Source of the DNA: DASXHZ01 sp036488085
Lineage (GTDB): Bacteria > Acidobacteriota > Thermoanaerobaculia > Gp7-AA8
NCBI GenBank assembly: GCA_036488085.1
Contig: DASXHZ010000020.1
Span: forward strand, 1 to 21,879
Reading direction: 5' to 3'
DNA: 21,879 bases
Below are positions 6,894 to 15,600 of this stretch, in pieces. Made by a program: the position numbers and the translations under genes. Below the pieces are notes generated by a model. It searched no databases. It was not told where the DNA came from and was given only the letters and a program-made list of their open reading frames with translations. Each line of letters begins with the position of its first letter. Positions within the stretch are counted from its first letter, which is position 1.

Positions 6894-7775
6894 ATGCGAC
6901 GGTTTCTGGCTCTTCTCGCTTTCTCTTTCCTCGCTCTCCCGTTGTTTGCTTACAGACATCAGGGGTTGAACGTCAATATTTCGACAGATGACGACGAGCC
7001 GCTGACGCGGTGCGATCAGATTCGGGCTTCGTTCGATGGGGAACGGGTGCCGGTGAGCGAGGAGTCGCTCGACGCGCGTGGGCTGCACGCGCTGACGGTG
7101 CATACGTCGCGGAACGGTGGCGTCTATGTCATCGGTTCGGATGACGGCACGTACTCGATCAAGGCGTGCAAGGCGTCGGCGATGGGCGACTCGTCATCGA
7201 TCCGCACGAGCCTGAACGGCCAGACGCTGTCGGCCGAAGGGCCGGATCGGAGCGACTGGGTGGTGTACTTCATCGTCCGCGCGCCGCGGAATGCGAACCT
7301 CGACCTCTCCTCGAACAACGGTCCGGTCGCGGTGCGCGACGTCAACGGCACGATTACGGCGCACACGCAGAACGGCCCGCTTTCGCTGAAGAACACAACC
7401 GGGACGATCGACGCGAGCGCGGTCAATGGACCGGTGAGCTTCGCGGGCGACTCGGGCAACGTGAAGTTGCGCGTGGAGAACGGGCCGCTTTCGGTCAAGC
7501 TGAAGTCGGACTTCTGGGGGAGCGGCTCGCTCGACGCCTCGACCGCCAACGGTCCTCTCTCGCTCAAGCTGCCGGGAAACTATCGGTCGGGCGTGGTCGT
7601 CGAGACCGACGGCAACGGTCCGGTGAACTGCAAGGCGGCCGCATGCCGCGGCGTGCGCGCGTTCAACGATGACGGCGAGCAGGATCGTCCTCGGCGTATC
7701 GAGCTCGGAAGCGGATCGACGGCCGTGCACCTTTCGACCACGAACGGTCCGCTCTCGATCAAGGAGCAGGAGTAA
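6894..7775 (+). CDS. Secreted DUF4097-like beta-repeat protein with NGP motifs
   Basis: A 293-residue exported protein of unknown function. A signal peptide (MRRFLALLAFSFLALPLFA) is followed by a mature region. The C-terminal half repeats a strand-turn motif, NGP followed by L/V-S/A-hydrophobic, with the Asn at residues 142, 160, 178, 196, 219, 241 and 284. The first four are spaced by exactly 18 residues, suggesting a short beta-solenoid. The pattern resembles the DUF4097/DUF2807-type putative adhesin or auto-transporter-like repeats, where similar turns recur. Three cysteines (in TRCDQ, KACK and NCKAAACRG) could form disulfides after export. The strong AGGAGGA site supports ATG 6894. No neighbour gives a clear role. 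Confidence 0.75.
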   Translation: MRRFLALLAFSFLALPLFAYRHQGLNVNISTDDDEPLTRCDQIRASFDGERVPVSEESLDARGLHALTVHTSRNGGVYVIGSDDGTYSIKACKASAMGDSSSIRTSLNGQTLSAEGPDRSDWVVYFIVRAPRNANLDLSSNNGPVAVRDVNGTITAHTQNGPLSLKNTTGTIDASAVNGPVSFAGDSGNVKLRVENGPLSVKLKSDFWGSGSLDASTANGPLSLKLPGNYRSGVVVETDGNGPVNCKAAACRGVRAFNDDGEQDRPRRIELGSGSTAVHLSTTNGPLSIKEQE

Positions 7776-7790
7776 GGGCAAACCTCTCCC

Positions 7791-7809
7791 GGCGGGCTAA
7801 GAGCCCGCC
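7791..7809. repeat. Perfect hairpin between the NGP-repeat gene and the second APC permease
   Basis: GGCGGGCT, loop AAG, AGCCCGCC: an 8-bp perfect stem 15 bases after the stop codon at 7773-7775. It lacks a T-tract. It overlaps the place where a -35 element of the next promoter would fall, so it may be a terminator-like stem, an operator or another dispersed palindrome. Confidence 0.6.
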
Positions 7810-7818
7810 CCGCACCCT

Positions 7819-7830
7819 TACAATGCCGCC
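7819..7830 (+). promoter_or_regulatory. TANNNT-N6-start leaderless-type promoter of the second APC permease
   Basis: TACAAT (7819-7824), then six bases, then GTG 7831. No Shine-Dalgarno precedes the GTG. A transcript from this -10 would begin at or next to the start codon. The same arrangement occurs at 17528-17539, 18811-18822 and 19131-19142. Confidence 0.5.
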
Positions 7831-9132
7831 GTGCAGCGAGCCGCGCGACGGTTGCCCGCCGTTCTTGGCGTCACCTTCGGCCTCGCCGTCACGATCGGGA
7901 ACATCATCGGCGTCGGCATCCTTCGCGCGCCGGGTGAGATCGCGGCGCACCTTCCGAACTTCTGGCCGTACCTCGCCGTCTGGCTGATCGGCGGCGGCTA
8001 CGCGCTCCTCGGCGCGAACTCGCTCGCGGAGCTCGGCGCGATGACGGCGCGATCGGGCGGCCAGTATGTTTTCGTCCGCCGCGCCCTCGGCGACTACGCC
8101 GGCTTCGTCGTCGGCTGGAGCGACTGGATCTCGACCTGCGGTACGACTGCCGCCGTCGCGATCGTCATCGGCGAATATTCGATCGTCCTCTTCCCCGCGC
8201 TCCGCGGCATCGAGATCGTGGCGCTGGGCGGGATCGCGGTCCTGACGGTGGTCCAGTGGTTCGGTACGCGTCCGGGCGCCGTCGTGCAGGACCTTACGAG
8301 CGTGCTGAAGACGGTCGTGCTGCTGCTCCTCATCGCGGCGTGCTTCATCGTCGGTGGCCGGAATCCGTCGCACAGCGCGCTGAGCACCGAGGTCGAAGGA
8401 TCGCTGTTTGTAGCATTCATCATCGCGCTGCAGGCCGTGATCTACACGTACGACGGCTGGACGGCGGTGCTCTACTTCGGCGAAGAGGTGAAGAACCCGG
8501 GCCGCGACGTGCCGCGTTCGATGTTCGGCGGCCTGCTGATGGTCATTGCGATCTATCTGCTGATCAATCTCGCGTTCCTGCGGGTTCTGCCGCTCGGCTC
8601 GATCGCGGGGGAGAAGCTTGCGGCGGCGACGGTGTCGCGGCATCTGTTCGGTCCATACGGCGACACGGTTGTGCGGTCGATTCTCGTGATCGCGATGCTG
8701 AGCGCGCTGAATTCGAACGTGCTGATGGCGCCCCGTGTGATCTTCGCGATGGCGAAGGACCGGCTGTTCTGGCGCCATGCAGCCGAGGTGAATGCGGGAG
8801 GGGCGCCGGACGTGGCGCTGCTCATCAGCAGCGCGCTGGCGGTGGTCTTCATCGTGACGCAGAGCTTCGATCAGGTGATCGCCAAGCTCGCGTTTTTCTT
8901 CGTCGCGAACTACACCTTGTCGTTCGCCTCGGTCTTCGCGTTGCGGCGTCGAGAGCCTGCAGCCGAACGGCCGTTCCGAGCGTGGGGACATCCGATCACG
9001 ACGGGAATCGCCCTTCTCGCCTCGCTCGTCTTCCTCGGCGGCGCGATCGCGAGCGACCCGCACAACTCACTCTGGGCTCTAGGCCTTCTCGTGGCGAGCC
9101 TTCCGATTTATCTTCTCATCCGCTCACGATGA
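7831..9132 (+). CDS. APC-superfamily amino acid/amine permease
   Basis: A 433-residue inner-membrane permease with about twelve hydrophobic segments. Helix 1 carries GNIIGVGILRAPGEIA, the substrate-binding unwound region of the APC fold. ARSGGQYVFVRRALG and YDGWTAVLYFGEEVKNPGRD are typical of the LAT/SteT-like branch. GTG 7831 is used because the earlier ATG at 7823 is out of frame, and the hairpin and stop lie just upstream. The stop overlaps the start of the Rieske oxygenase gene by 4 bases (ATGA), so transporter and oxygenase are made together; the permease probably imports the oxygenase substrate or a related amino compound. That pairing is an inference. The substrate itself is not readable. 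Confidence 0.88.
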   Translation: MQRAARRLPAVLGVTFGLAVTIGNIIGVGILRAPGEIAAHLPNFWPYLAVWLIGGGYALLGANSLAELGAMTARSGGQYVFVRRALGDYAGFVVGWSDWISTCGTTAAVAIVIGEYSIVLFPALRGIEIVALGGIAVLTVVQWFGTRPGAVVQDLTSVLKTVVLLLLIAACFIVGGRNPSHSALSTEVEGSLFVAFIIALQAVIYTYDGWTAVLYFGEEVKNPGRDVPRSMFGGLLMVIAIYLLINLAFLRVLPLGSIAGEKLAAATVSRHLFGPYGDTVVRSILVIAMLSALNSNVLMAPRVIFAMAKDRLFWRHAAEVNAGGAPDVALLISSALAVVFIVTQSFDQVIAKLAFFFVANYTLSFASVFALRRREPAAERPFRAWGHPITTGIALLASLVFLGGAIASDPHNSLWALGLLVASLPIYLLIRSR

Positions 9133-10190
9133 CCTGGCAATTCGATTCGCGACTGGAGAACGCGTCGACGATCCCGTCGCGGTTCTACGTCGAGGCGGCG
9201 GTGCTCGCGGACGAACAACGGGCGATTTTCGCGAAGACTTGGCAGCTTGCGGGACGCGCCGACCAGGTGCGCGACACGGGGCAGTTCTTCACGACGACGA
9301 TCGCGAACGAGCCGGTGCTGGTGATCCGCGGGTCGGACGGCGTGCTGCGCGCGATGTCGAACGTCTGCCGCCATCGCGCCGGTCCGGTCGCGAAAGGGGA
9401 GGGGAAGCGGCCCGTCCTGCAGTGCGGCTATCACGGCTGGACGTACGCGCTCGACGGCCGGCTGCTGAAGACGCCGGAGTTCGAAGGGGTGCAGGAGTTC
9501 GAGGCGGCGTCCTGCGTCCTCCCGCAGTTTCGCGTCGAGACGTGGCTCGATCTCGTCTTCGTGAACCTCGATCCGAACGCGCCGACGCTGCGCGAAAGCC
9601 TCGGTGAGGTTGTGGACGCCGTCGGACACGCCGGCTTTCAGCTCGCGGCGTCGAAGAACTGGGAGCTCGACTGCAACTGGAAGGTCTACGTCGATAACTA
9701 CCTCGAGGGGTACCACATCCCGATCGTTCATCCGTCGCTCTTTCGCGAGCTCGACTACCCCAAGTACTGGACGGAGACGAAGCGGATGTACTCGATCCAA
9801 CACGCGCCGGTGAAGCGGTCGGAGCTCCTGCGCAGCGACGAGGACGTGAAGTACTACTGGATCTTTCCCAACCTGATGCTGAACGTCTACGCCGGCAACT
9901 TCTCGACCAACCTGATCCTGCCGCTCGGTCACGGACGGACGCTGACGGTGTTCGAGTGGTTCTTCCGCGATCCGGAGCAGGCGCGTAAAGAGATCGACTC
10001 CACGATCGCCTTCAGCGACGAGATCCAGATCGAGGACATCGAGATCTGCGAGACGGTGCAGCGCGGGCTCGCGTCGTCGACGTACGAAAGCGGCCGCTAT
10101 TCACCGCAGCGCGAGAATGGCGTGCATCACTTCCACGGACTTTACGCGGAGATGATGAACCTCGGTTTCGCCCGCAGCACGCGCGCATAG
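9129..10190 (+). CDS. Rieske non-heme iron oxygenase alpha subunit (quaternary-ammonium/choline monooxygenase type)
   Basis: A 353-residue cytoplasmic oxygenase subunit. The Rieske [2Fe-2S] ligands are C80, H82, C99 and H102 (CRH...CGYH). The mononuclear iron site is in VDNYLEGYHIPIVHP, with H196 and H201, and D303 in IEDIEICETVQ as the likely third ligand. E193 sits where ring-hydroxylating dioxygenases carry the bridging Asp; a Glu there is known from carnitine- and betaine-type oxygenases. The length is on the short side, and no beta subunit or reductase gene is nearby, so electrons must come from an unlinked partner. Alternatives are choline, betaine or carnitine oxidation or another N-methyl compound. 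The 3' end overlaps tag, on the opposite strand, by 49 bp. Confidence 0.88.
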   Translation: MTWQFDSRLENASTIPSRFYVEAAVLADEQRAIFAKTWQLAGRADQVRDTGQFFTTTIANEPVLVIRGSDGVLRAMSNVCRHRAGPVAKGEGKRPVLQCGYHGWTYALDGRLLKTPEFEGVQEFEAASCVLPQFRVETWLDLVFVNLDPNAPTLRESLGEVVDAVGHAGFQLAASKNWELDCNWKVYVDNYLEGYHIPIVHPSLFRELDYPKYWTETKRMYSIQHAPVKRSELLRSDEDVKYYWIFPNLMLNVYAGNFSTNLILPLGHGRTLTVFEWFFRDPEQARKEIDSTIAFSDEIQIEDIEICETVQRGLASSTYESGRYSPQRENGVHHFHGLYAEMMNLGFARSTRA

Positions 10191-10666
10191 ACGGGGCAGG
10201 TCTCGTCGTGCGCGCCCGGCAGGTAGCCGATGCTCAGCAGAAACGAGCCGGTGATCTCGCCGCCGGTGAAGACGAACGTTTTCTTGAAAAGCTTCACCCA
10301 CTCGTCTTTGCTCCCCGGATGGTGCGCTTCCAGCCATTCCCTGAACGATCCCAGCTTTCGGAGCCGCTTCGCGTTCTCGACGGCGGCATCGATCTTCTGC
10401 CGATTCCGGATGATGCCCGCGTTCGACATCAGCTTCGCCCTCCGCGCCTCGGTGAAGCACGCGACGCGTTCAATGTCGAAGCCCGCGAACGCTTCGCGGA
10501 AGGCGTCGCGTTTCTTCAGGATCGTGAGCCACGAGAGGCCGGCCTGGTTGATCTCGAGGACCAGCCGCTCGAACAGCGCGTTGTCGTCATCGACCGGGAA
10601 CCCGTACTCGTTGTCGTGATACGGACCGTGGTACGGATGCCCGGGCGCGATGTCGCAGTAGCTCAT
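10142..10666 (-). CDS. tag: DNA-3-methyladenine glycosylase I
   Basis: A 174-residue helix-hairpin-helix DNA repair glycosylase that removes 3-methyladenine. Residues known from the E. coli enzyme are at the same numbers: C4 and H17 (zinc ligands), Y16, Y21, E38 and W46. The C-terminal zinc ligands are H153 and C157 in GAHDETC, spaced H-x3-C as expected. The length is slightly shorter than E. coli Tag, with a short tail. The ATG overlaps the stop of the amine oxidase gene by 4 bases, so the two are translationally coupled. Its 3' end runs 49 bp into the convergent Rieske gene. Confidence 0.95.
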   Translation of the reverse strand: MSYCDIAPGHPYHGPYHDNEYGFPVDDDNALFERLVLEINQAGLSWLTILKKRDAFREAFAGFDIERVACFTEARRAKLMSNAGIIRNRQKIDAAVENAKRLRKLGSFREWLEAHHPGSKDEWVKLFKKTFVFTGGEITGSFLLSIGYLPGAHDETCPVYARVLRAKPRFIISA

Positions 10667-11952
10667 GCGCGACCAACTTTATGCGTCGCTGCGTATCCGC
10701 GCATGTGCTCGCGCGAGGCGCGGCGTCCGCTCTCGATCGCGCCCGCAACGGTGCCTGTCTCGTCACCGGACGTCGCCTCTCCAGCGAAGAAGAGCGTTCG
10801 TGCGATCGGTTTCGCCAGCATCTTGTGCGCCTCGGCGCCGCCGACACCGGCATACGAATAGGCGCAACGGCTGAACGAGTCGGCCTGCCAATCGTGCGAA
10901 TACGTCGCGATCAGCAGCGACTCGATCTTGCGCCGCTTCACGTTGAACGCCGCCGCCATCGAGTCGAGGGCACGGCTGACGCGCGCCTCTTCCGACTCCG
11001 CGAGCAAAGCGTCGGCGGCGTGACCGCCCGCCCATCCGGTGAGGAATGGCGTGCGGACTGGGGCGAAGGTCCACCACGTCGGCACGTAGCGATCGTTCGA
11101 GTGGACGAAGTTCACTTTCGGCTCCCAGAACGGCTCCCGGAAGCGGAACGCGATCTTCACCACGTGCCCGAGCTCGAGCTTCTCGATCGCGCGCTCTTTA
11201 TCGGTCAGCGCCGGATCGAACGTGATGTAGCCATCGGCATCACGCGGCGCTTTCCAGACGCCGACCGGAATCGTGATGACGGCGGCACGGGCGCGGATCG
11301 TGTCGCGGTTCGTCTCGACCACGACGTCTCCGGCACCCCATTGCACGCGTTTGACAGTCGTCTTCAGCCGCAGTTCGCTCCGATCGGGTGCAACGCCGGC
11401 GAGCAGCCACTGCATCACGCGGTCGTATCCGTTGACGATCCGGAACTGCGCCGGCGCCTCGGTTTCCTCGTCAGAGGAACGGAGGGCGGCGGTGCTCATC
11501 CGGTCGGCGTGTGCGGCGTGATACCCCTCGACGAAGTTGCTCGCCAGCTCGCGGAGGTGCGGATCGATCTCGCGGTGGGAGCGGAGGAACTCCTCGAACG
11601 AGATGTCGCGCTTGCGCTTCGGAATCTTCGCGCGGACGCGGCTGATGCGCGTCCAGAAGTCGTCGAGCTTCGACCACTTGCCGTCGCGCGCCCAGAAGTG
11701 GCTGTCGGGGAGCTGCAGTGCGATCAGCGGAACCGCATTCACCGCCGCGAACGTCACTTCCGCTTCGCCGTGAATGAACTCCGCGCCGAGCTCGATGGGG
11801 AGGGCGACGCCGTCGAGGCGCCGCGTGTCGATACGGCCACCAATGCGGTCGCGCGCCTCGAGGATACAGACGCGTTTTCCCGCGCCCGACAGATCGCGGG
11901 CGGCGGCTAATCCTGCGGCGCCGGCGCCAATGACGACGACGTCAAACTTCAC
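10663..11952 (-). CDS. Flavin-containing monoamine oxidase family protein
   Basis: A 429-residue FAD-dependent oxidase or dehydrogenase. The N-terminal dinucleotide fold is GAGAAGLAAARDL (G9, G11, G14) with E32 for the ribose and EARDRIGGRI. The C-terminal FAD motif is LFFAGEATSGDETGTVAGAI, and the segment LELGHVVKIAFRF holds the lysine that contacts flavin N5 in this family. It would oxidise an amine to an imine, with H2O2 as the usual by-product. The substrate is unknown; plant-type polyamine oxidases and bacterial amine oxidases share these motifs. The start is GTG 11952, overlapping the stop of the upstream small gene by 4 bases. No signal peptide is present, so it is probably cytoplasmic. 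Confidence 0.9.
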   Translation of the reverse strand: MKFDVVVIGAGAAGLAAARDLSGAGKRVCILEARDRIGGRIDTRRLDGVALPIELGAEFIHGEAEVTFAAVNAVPLIALQLPDSHFWARDGKWSKLDDFWTRISRVRAKIPKRKRDISFEEFLRSHREIDPHLRELASNFVEGYHAAHADRMSTAALRSSDEETEAPAQFRIVNGYDRVMQWLLAGVAPDRSELRLKTTVKRVQWGAGDVVVETNRDTIRARAAVITIPVGVWKAPRDADGYITFDPALTDKERAIEKLELGHVVKIAFRFREPFWEPKVNFVHSNDRYVPTWWTFAPVRTPFLTGWAGGHAADALLAESEEARVSRALDSMAAAFNVKRRKIESLLIATYSHDWQADSFSRCAYSYAGVGGAEAHKMLAKPIARTLFFAGEATSGDETGTVAGAIESGRRASREHMRGYAATHKVGRA

Positions 11953-12173
11953 TCAGCGCAGATCTGCGACCACGGAAGCGTGCGGACGAGCATCACCTTC
12001 TCGTCGATCTCTCCCTGCGTCGCCTTGTCGCCGAGCACGCGGCGCAGGTACTCGACTTCCGTCGAGACCAGCTTGTTGTGCTTCGGCAGGAGGCGAATGG
12101 CAGCAGTCTGGAGATTGCGTTCCGAGACGGTGACGAGCTTCAGCTTCGGGGTCTTGGTGACGTTCTCGCGCAT
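11949..12173 (-). CDS. Small hypothetical protein
   Basis: A 74-residue protein that I do not recognise. It has a basic N-terminus (MRENVTKTPKLKLVTVSERN) and a mostly helical, charged remainder with EVEYLRRVLGDKATQGEIDE, without membrane segments or cysteine motifs apart from one near the C-terminus. An in-frame TGA two codons before ATG 12173 rules out a longer form. No Shine-Dalgarno is visible. The GTGA overlap with the amine oxidase start is the best evidence that it is translated. An overlapping frame at 11953-12177 has arginine-rich shadow composition and is not preferred. Confidence 0.6.
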   Translation of the reverse strand: MRENVTKTPKLKLVTVSERNLQTAAIRLLPKHNKLVSTEVEYLRRVLGDKATQGEIDEKVMLVRTLPWSQICAE

Positions 12174-12222
12174 ACATCAGGCAACGAGGAAGACAGCCAA
12201 AGTAATCCTATGGCTGAGCTGT

Positions 12223-12417
12223 TTACCGTTTCCGCGGGTTTGGCGTCTTACGGAGCGGGATCGTGGACCGGAAGGTGAGCGACTCCTGCACGAACTCCCG
12301 AGGCCTCGAAACGCAGGAACAGAGCGCGCACTTCGTCCCGTCGGCGTGGGCCGCTCGAGAATGGCCGCAATAGGGACAAGTCGCGCGCATCTGGAAGTTA
12401 TTCATAGCGAGAAACAT
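12223..12417 (-). CDS. Small zinc-ribbon protein
   Basis: A 64-residue protein with one zinc ribbon: C14-P-Y-C17, followed after 12 residues by C30-A-L-C33 and a further C35; H19 and H24 lie between. The C-terminal part is basic (PLRKTPNPRKR) and could bind nucleic acid or a partner. Function unknown. The start is ATG 12417, though M5 or M10 are possible. No Shine-Dalgarno is seen; instead the left arm of heptad repeat D ends 4 bases before the ATG. The gene precedes the small protein, amine oxidase and tag genes on the same strand, with a 49-bp gap, and could head that operon. Confidence 0.65.
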   Translation of the reverse strand: MFLAMNNFQMRATCPYCGHSRAAHADGTKCALCSCVSRPREFVQESLTFRSTIPLRKTPNPRKR

Positions 12418-12421
12418 ACCC

Positions 12422-12599
12422 GTGATCGGTGATCCGTGATCCGTTATCCGTGATCAGGATCCGAGTATGCGATCAGACGGTCGGAAATCGACGTTTCTCT
12501 TATCCGCGTAGAATTTCTTGCGCTTCGCCTGCAACCGATCACACTCGCAACGCGTCCAACACATGCCTCGCGGATAACGAATCACGGATAACGGATCAC
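12422..12599. repeat. Heptad inverted repeat D (GTGATCC/GTTATCC units) with arms 122 bp apart
   Basis: Left arm: GTGATCG (12422), GTGATCC (12429, 12436), GTTATCC (12443), GTGATCA (12450). Right arm: GGATAAC (12572), GAATCAC (12579), GGATAAC (12586), GGATCAC (12593). Bases 12436-12456 and the reverse complement of 12579-12599 agree at 19 of 21 positions. Each arm faces outward to a start codon: the left arm ends 4 bases before the zinc-ribbon ATG on the minus strand, and the right arm ends 7 bases before ATG 12607 on the plus strand. Between the arms lie about 120 bases of non-coding DNA with no recognisable gene. Confidence 0.85.
12509..12514 (+). promoter_or_regulatory. Possible -10 element in the divergent region
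   Basis: TAGAAT sits in an AT-richer patch between the repeat arms. No good -35 is seen at the usual spacing. It could serve the multi-module secreted protein gene at 12607. Confidence 0.25.
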
Positions 12600-12606
12600 G
12601 AAAACC

Positions 12607-15600
12607 ATGCGCCATCTCACGCTCACGTTCGCTCTCCTCCTCGTATCCCCGCTACTGCATGCCGCCATCAGCGGCTCGATCGTCGACGCGAACGGCAACC
12701 CGGTCGCCGGCGCGACGGTTCGCGTCTACCGCGTCGAGCCGCGGCCCGATCTGCTGCGGCGGATCGTCAGCGGGAAGATCGACGTCGAGCCGCTCGTGAC
12801 GGCGAAGACGTCCGACACCGGCGACTTCCGTTTCGACAAGGTCGCGCAGCCGACCGTCGACCTCGTGGCCGAAGCGGCGGGGCGGGAGACGGTGACGCGC
12901 TTCACGGCGGACGGGGAAGACATCACGCTGATGATGCGCGAGGCGAAGCCGCGGCGTTTCAGCGTCACGGCGAACGGCAAGGCGGTCCCGAATGCGATCG
13001 TCATGTACGGCCGGGCGCTCTTCACGAAGACGGGCGAGGACGGGACGTTCGAGCTGACCACGTTGGCGCCGACGCCCATCGTCACGGTCTATCACCCCGA
13101 TTACGCACCGCTCGAGGTCGCGATCCCGCGAAATGAGACCGCACTGAAGCTCCTGACCGGTACAAAGCTCACCGGCACCATCATCGGAACCGACGGCAAG
13201 CCGGCGGCGAACCTTGCTGTGGACGCCGATCAGTGGCCTCTCGCGAAGAGCGGCGACGACGGCGCATTCACGATCGCGCATGCGCCGGCGAAGTGGCGTG
13301 AGTTGCACGCCGACACCGAGAGCGACCTGGCGACAACCCCGCGTGCGGCCGGCTCGTCGTACACGCTTCACCTTCGCCGCGGCACCACCGTCACCGGCGT
13401 CGTCCGCGATGCGAAGACGCGCATGCCGGTGGTCGGAATGATCGTCGGCTTGCGGGCGAACGGCGCCATCACCGACGCCTCCGGCGCGTTCACGTTCTCG
13501 CCGGTTCTTCCCGGCCGCTATCCGTTCAGCGGCTCGCATCCGCTGTATCAGTTGGTGACGGCCGGCCCGCTATCGTCGATCGAAGTTTCGACGAACGGAT
13601 CGAAGCAATCGATCGCGGCGACGCCGCTTCCGCTCATCAGCGGCACGGTCGTCGACGAGGATCGGAAGGCGGTTGCCGGCGCAGCGGTCGGCCATTTCAT
13701 CAGTTTCGCCGAGCTCGCCAGCAGGGCGACCGTGACGCGGCGTAACGGGACGTTTGTCTTCCACGCCACGGGCACCGATCGCGACCGGCAGTTCGACGTC
13801 TCCAAGGATGGCTACGCCGACACGGCTTTCAGCGTCCCTCCCGGCGAGTCGAAGAGCGGCATCACCGTCACGTTGCCGCGCGGGGTGCCGCTGGCGCTGC
13901 GCGTCATTGACGGTGCGCGGATTCCGGTCGCTGGCGCTTCCCTCCACGTCTCTCGGTCGCGCGACGGGATGGGTGGAATGCTGCACGAGGTTCGCTGCAG
14001 CGGCGGAGACTGTGTCACCGCGAACGACGGCACGCTGACCGTGCGCGTCGCCCCCGCCAAGTACGACATCATGGTCGCCGGCGCCGGCATCATCATGAAG
14101 CGCGTCGCGGCACAAAATGTCGATGCCCGCTCCGGGCCGTTGACGATCACGGTCGAGCGCGGCGTCGACGTCTCCGGCCGCGTCACATACACCGACGGCA
14201 AGCCGATCACGGCGCCCGTCAGCGTGACGATGGACGCGCATGGGATGCCGGTCACCGAGCAGACCGACGATTCCGGCGCATTCATTTTCCACGGCGCGCC
14301 GAAGGGGAAGGTGTCGTTGCGCGCGCATGTCGCCCTTGCGACGCGCTTCGGCGGACCACCGAAAGAGATCACCGCGCCGGCCACCAACGTCGTCCTGACG
14401 ATCCCGCGCGGAGGGCACATCAGCGGGCACGTCGTCGACGCGTCGTCCGGCGCGCCGATCACCGACTTTGACGTGGCCGCTCAACGCGCCATGATCGCGC
14501 CGTTCGCCGGATCGAATGCCGTTCACGCCGATGATGGGGCGTTCACGATCAACGACGTCATGCCGGGACGGGTCGAGGTCGTCGCGAGCGCCGACGGCTA
14601 TGAGCGCGGCAGCGCCAGCGGCATCGACGTCGCGGAGGGCCAGTCGATCGACAACGTGGAGCTCCGGCTCGATCGTGCTGCGCGCGTCAAAGGGAGGGTC
14701 ACGTCGACCGACGGAGGGCCGCTTGCCGGAGCGGTCGTGGCGCTCGCCGATCGCGGGTTACAGCGTGGCGGCATGTCCAGAGCGGACCGCGCCACGACGG
14801 ACGGCGATGGCCTATACGAGCTGTCGAGCGTCCCGCCGGGCGACAGGAACTTCTCGTTCAGCAAGGATGGATTCGTCAGTGTGACGAAGAGTGTCGCGAC
14901 GGCGGCGGGGAAGGAGTCGTCGCTCGACGCCACGCTCGACACCGGCCGCGAAGTGACCGGCCGCGTGATCGACGAGTCGGGTCAGCCGGTCGCTGGAGCG
15001 GACGTTCGCGCGGAAGGGGAGTCGGTCCGGGCCGTCGAGACTGACACCGACGGCTCGTTCAAGATGGCCGGGCTTCGCGACGGCAAGTTCCGCCTCGTCG
15101 CGCACAAGAGCGGCTATGTCGAAGGCCGCCAGGACATCGACACAGTGGCGCAGTCGATCGTGACGTTGACGCTCGGCCGCGGCGCGACGGTCAACGGCCG
15201 CATCACCGGCCTTTCCGCCGAAGAGTTGGGCAACGCGTTCGTCAGCTTCTTTGGCGGTGGCGCGTACGGCAACACGCGGCCCGACTCCGCCGGCAACTTC
15301 ACGCTCAACGGCGTTCGCGATGGGAGTGTCAGCGTACAGGCGACTGTCGGTGGGCCGTCAGGCGGCCGCACCGCACGTAAGAGCATCGAGGTCATCAGTG
15401 GTACCGCGCCGGACGTCGAGATCGCGTTCACGACCGGTTTTACGGTTCGCGGGCGCGTGAACGGGCACGGCCAGCCGATGAACGACTTCCGCGTCACGTT
15501 CTCGGCCGCGGACGTCTCGATGCCGCCCGGCGGCAACGGTGTGGTCGACGGCGACGGCAACTACTCGGTCGCCGGTCTCGGTGCAGGCGACTACCGCGTC

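Noticed and set aside
7759..9063. 434-codon minus-strand ORF opposite the second APC permease
   Set aside because: Arg/Asp/His-rich shadow translation without hydrophobic core; the plus strand encodes a recognisable permease.
8256..9128. Long upstream extension of the Rieske reading frame
   Set aside because: The frame is open upstream only as a shadow of the permease; the family N-terminus begins at MTWQFDSRLEN and its ATG overlaps the permease stop.
10681..11910. 409-codon plus-strand ORF opposite the amine oxidase
   Set aside because: Arg-rich shadow; the minus strand carries complete FAD motifs.
11953..12177. Alternative frame for the 74-residue gene
   Set aside because: Arg/His-rich, low-plausibility protein; the 11949-12173 frame has normal composition and overlaps the oxidase start as an operon partner.
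12418..12606. Small gene or tRNA between the divergent genes
   Set aside because: No open frame with plausible composition, no cloverleaf and no ribosome site; the region holds only repeat arms and a possible -10.
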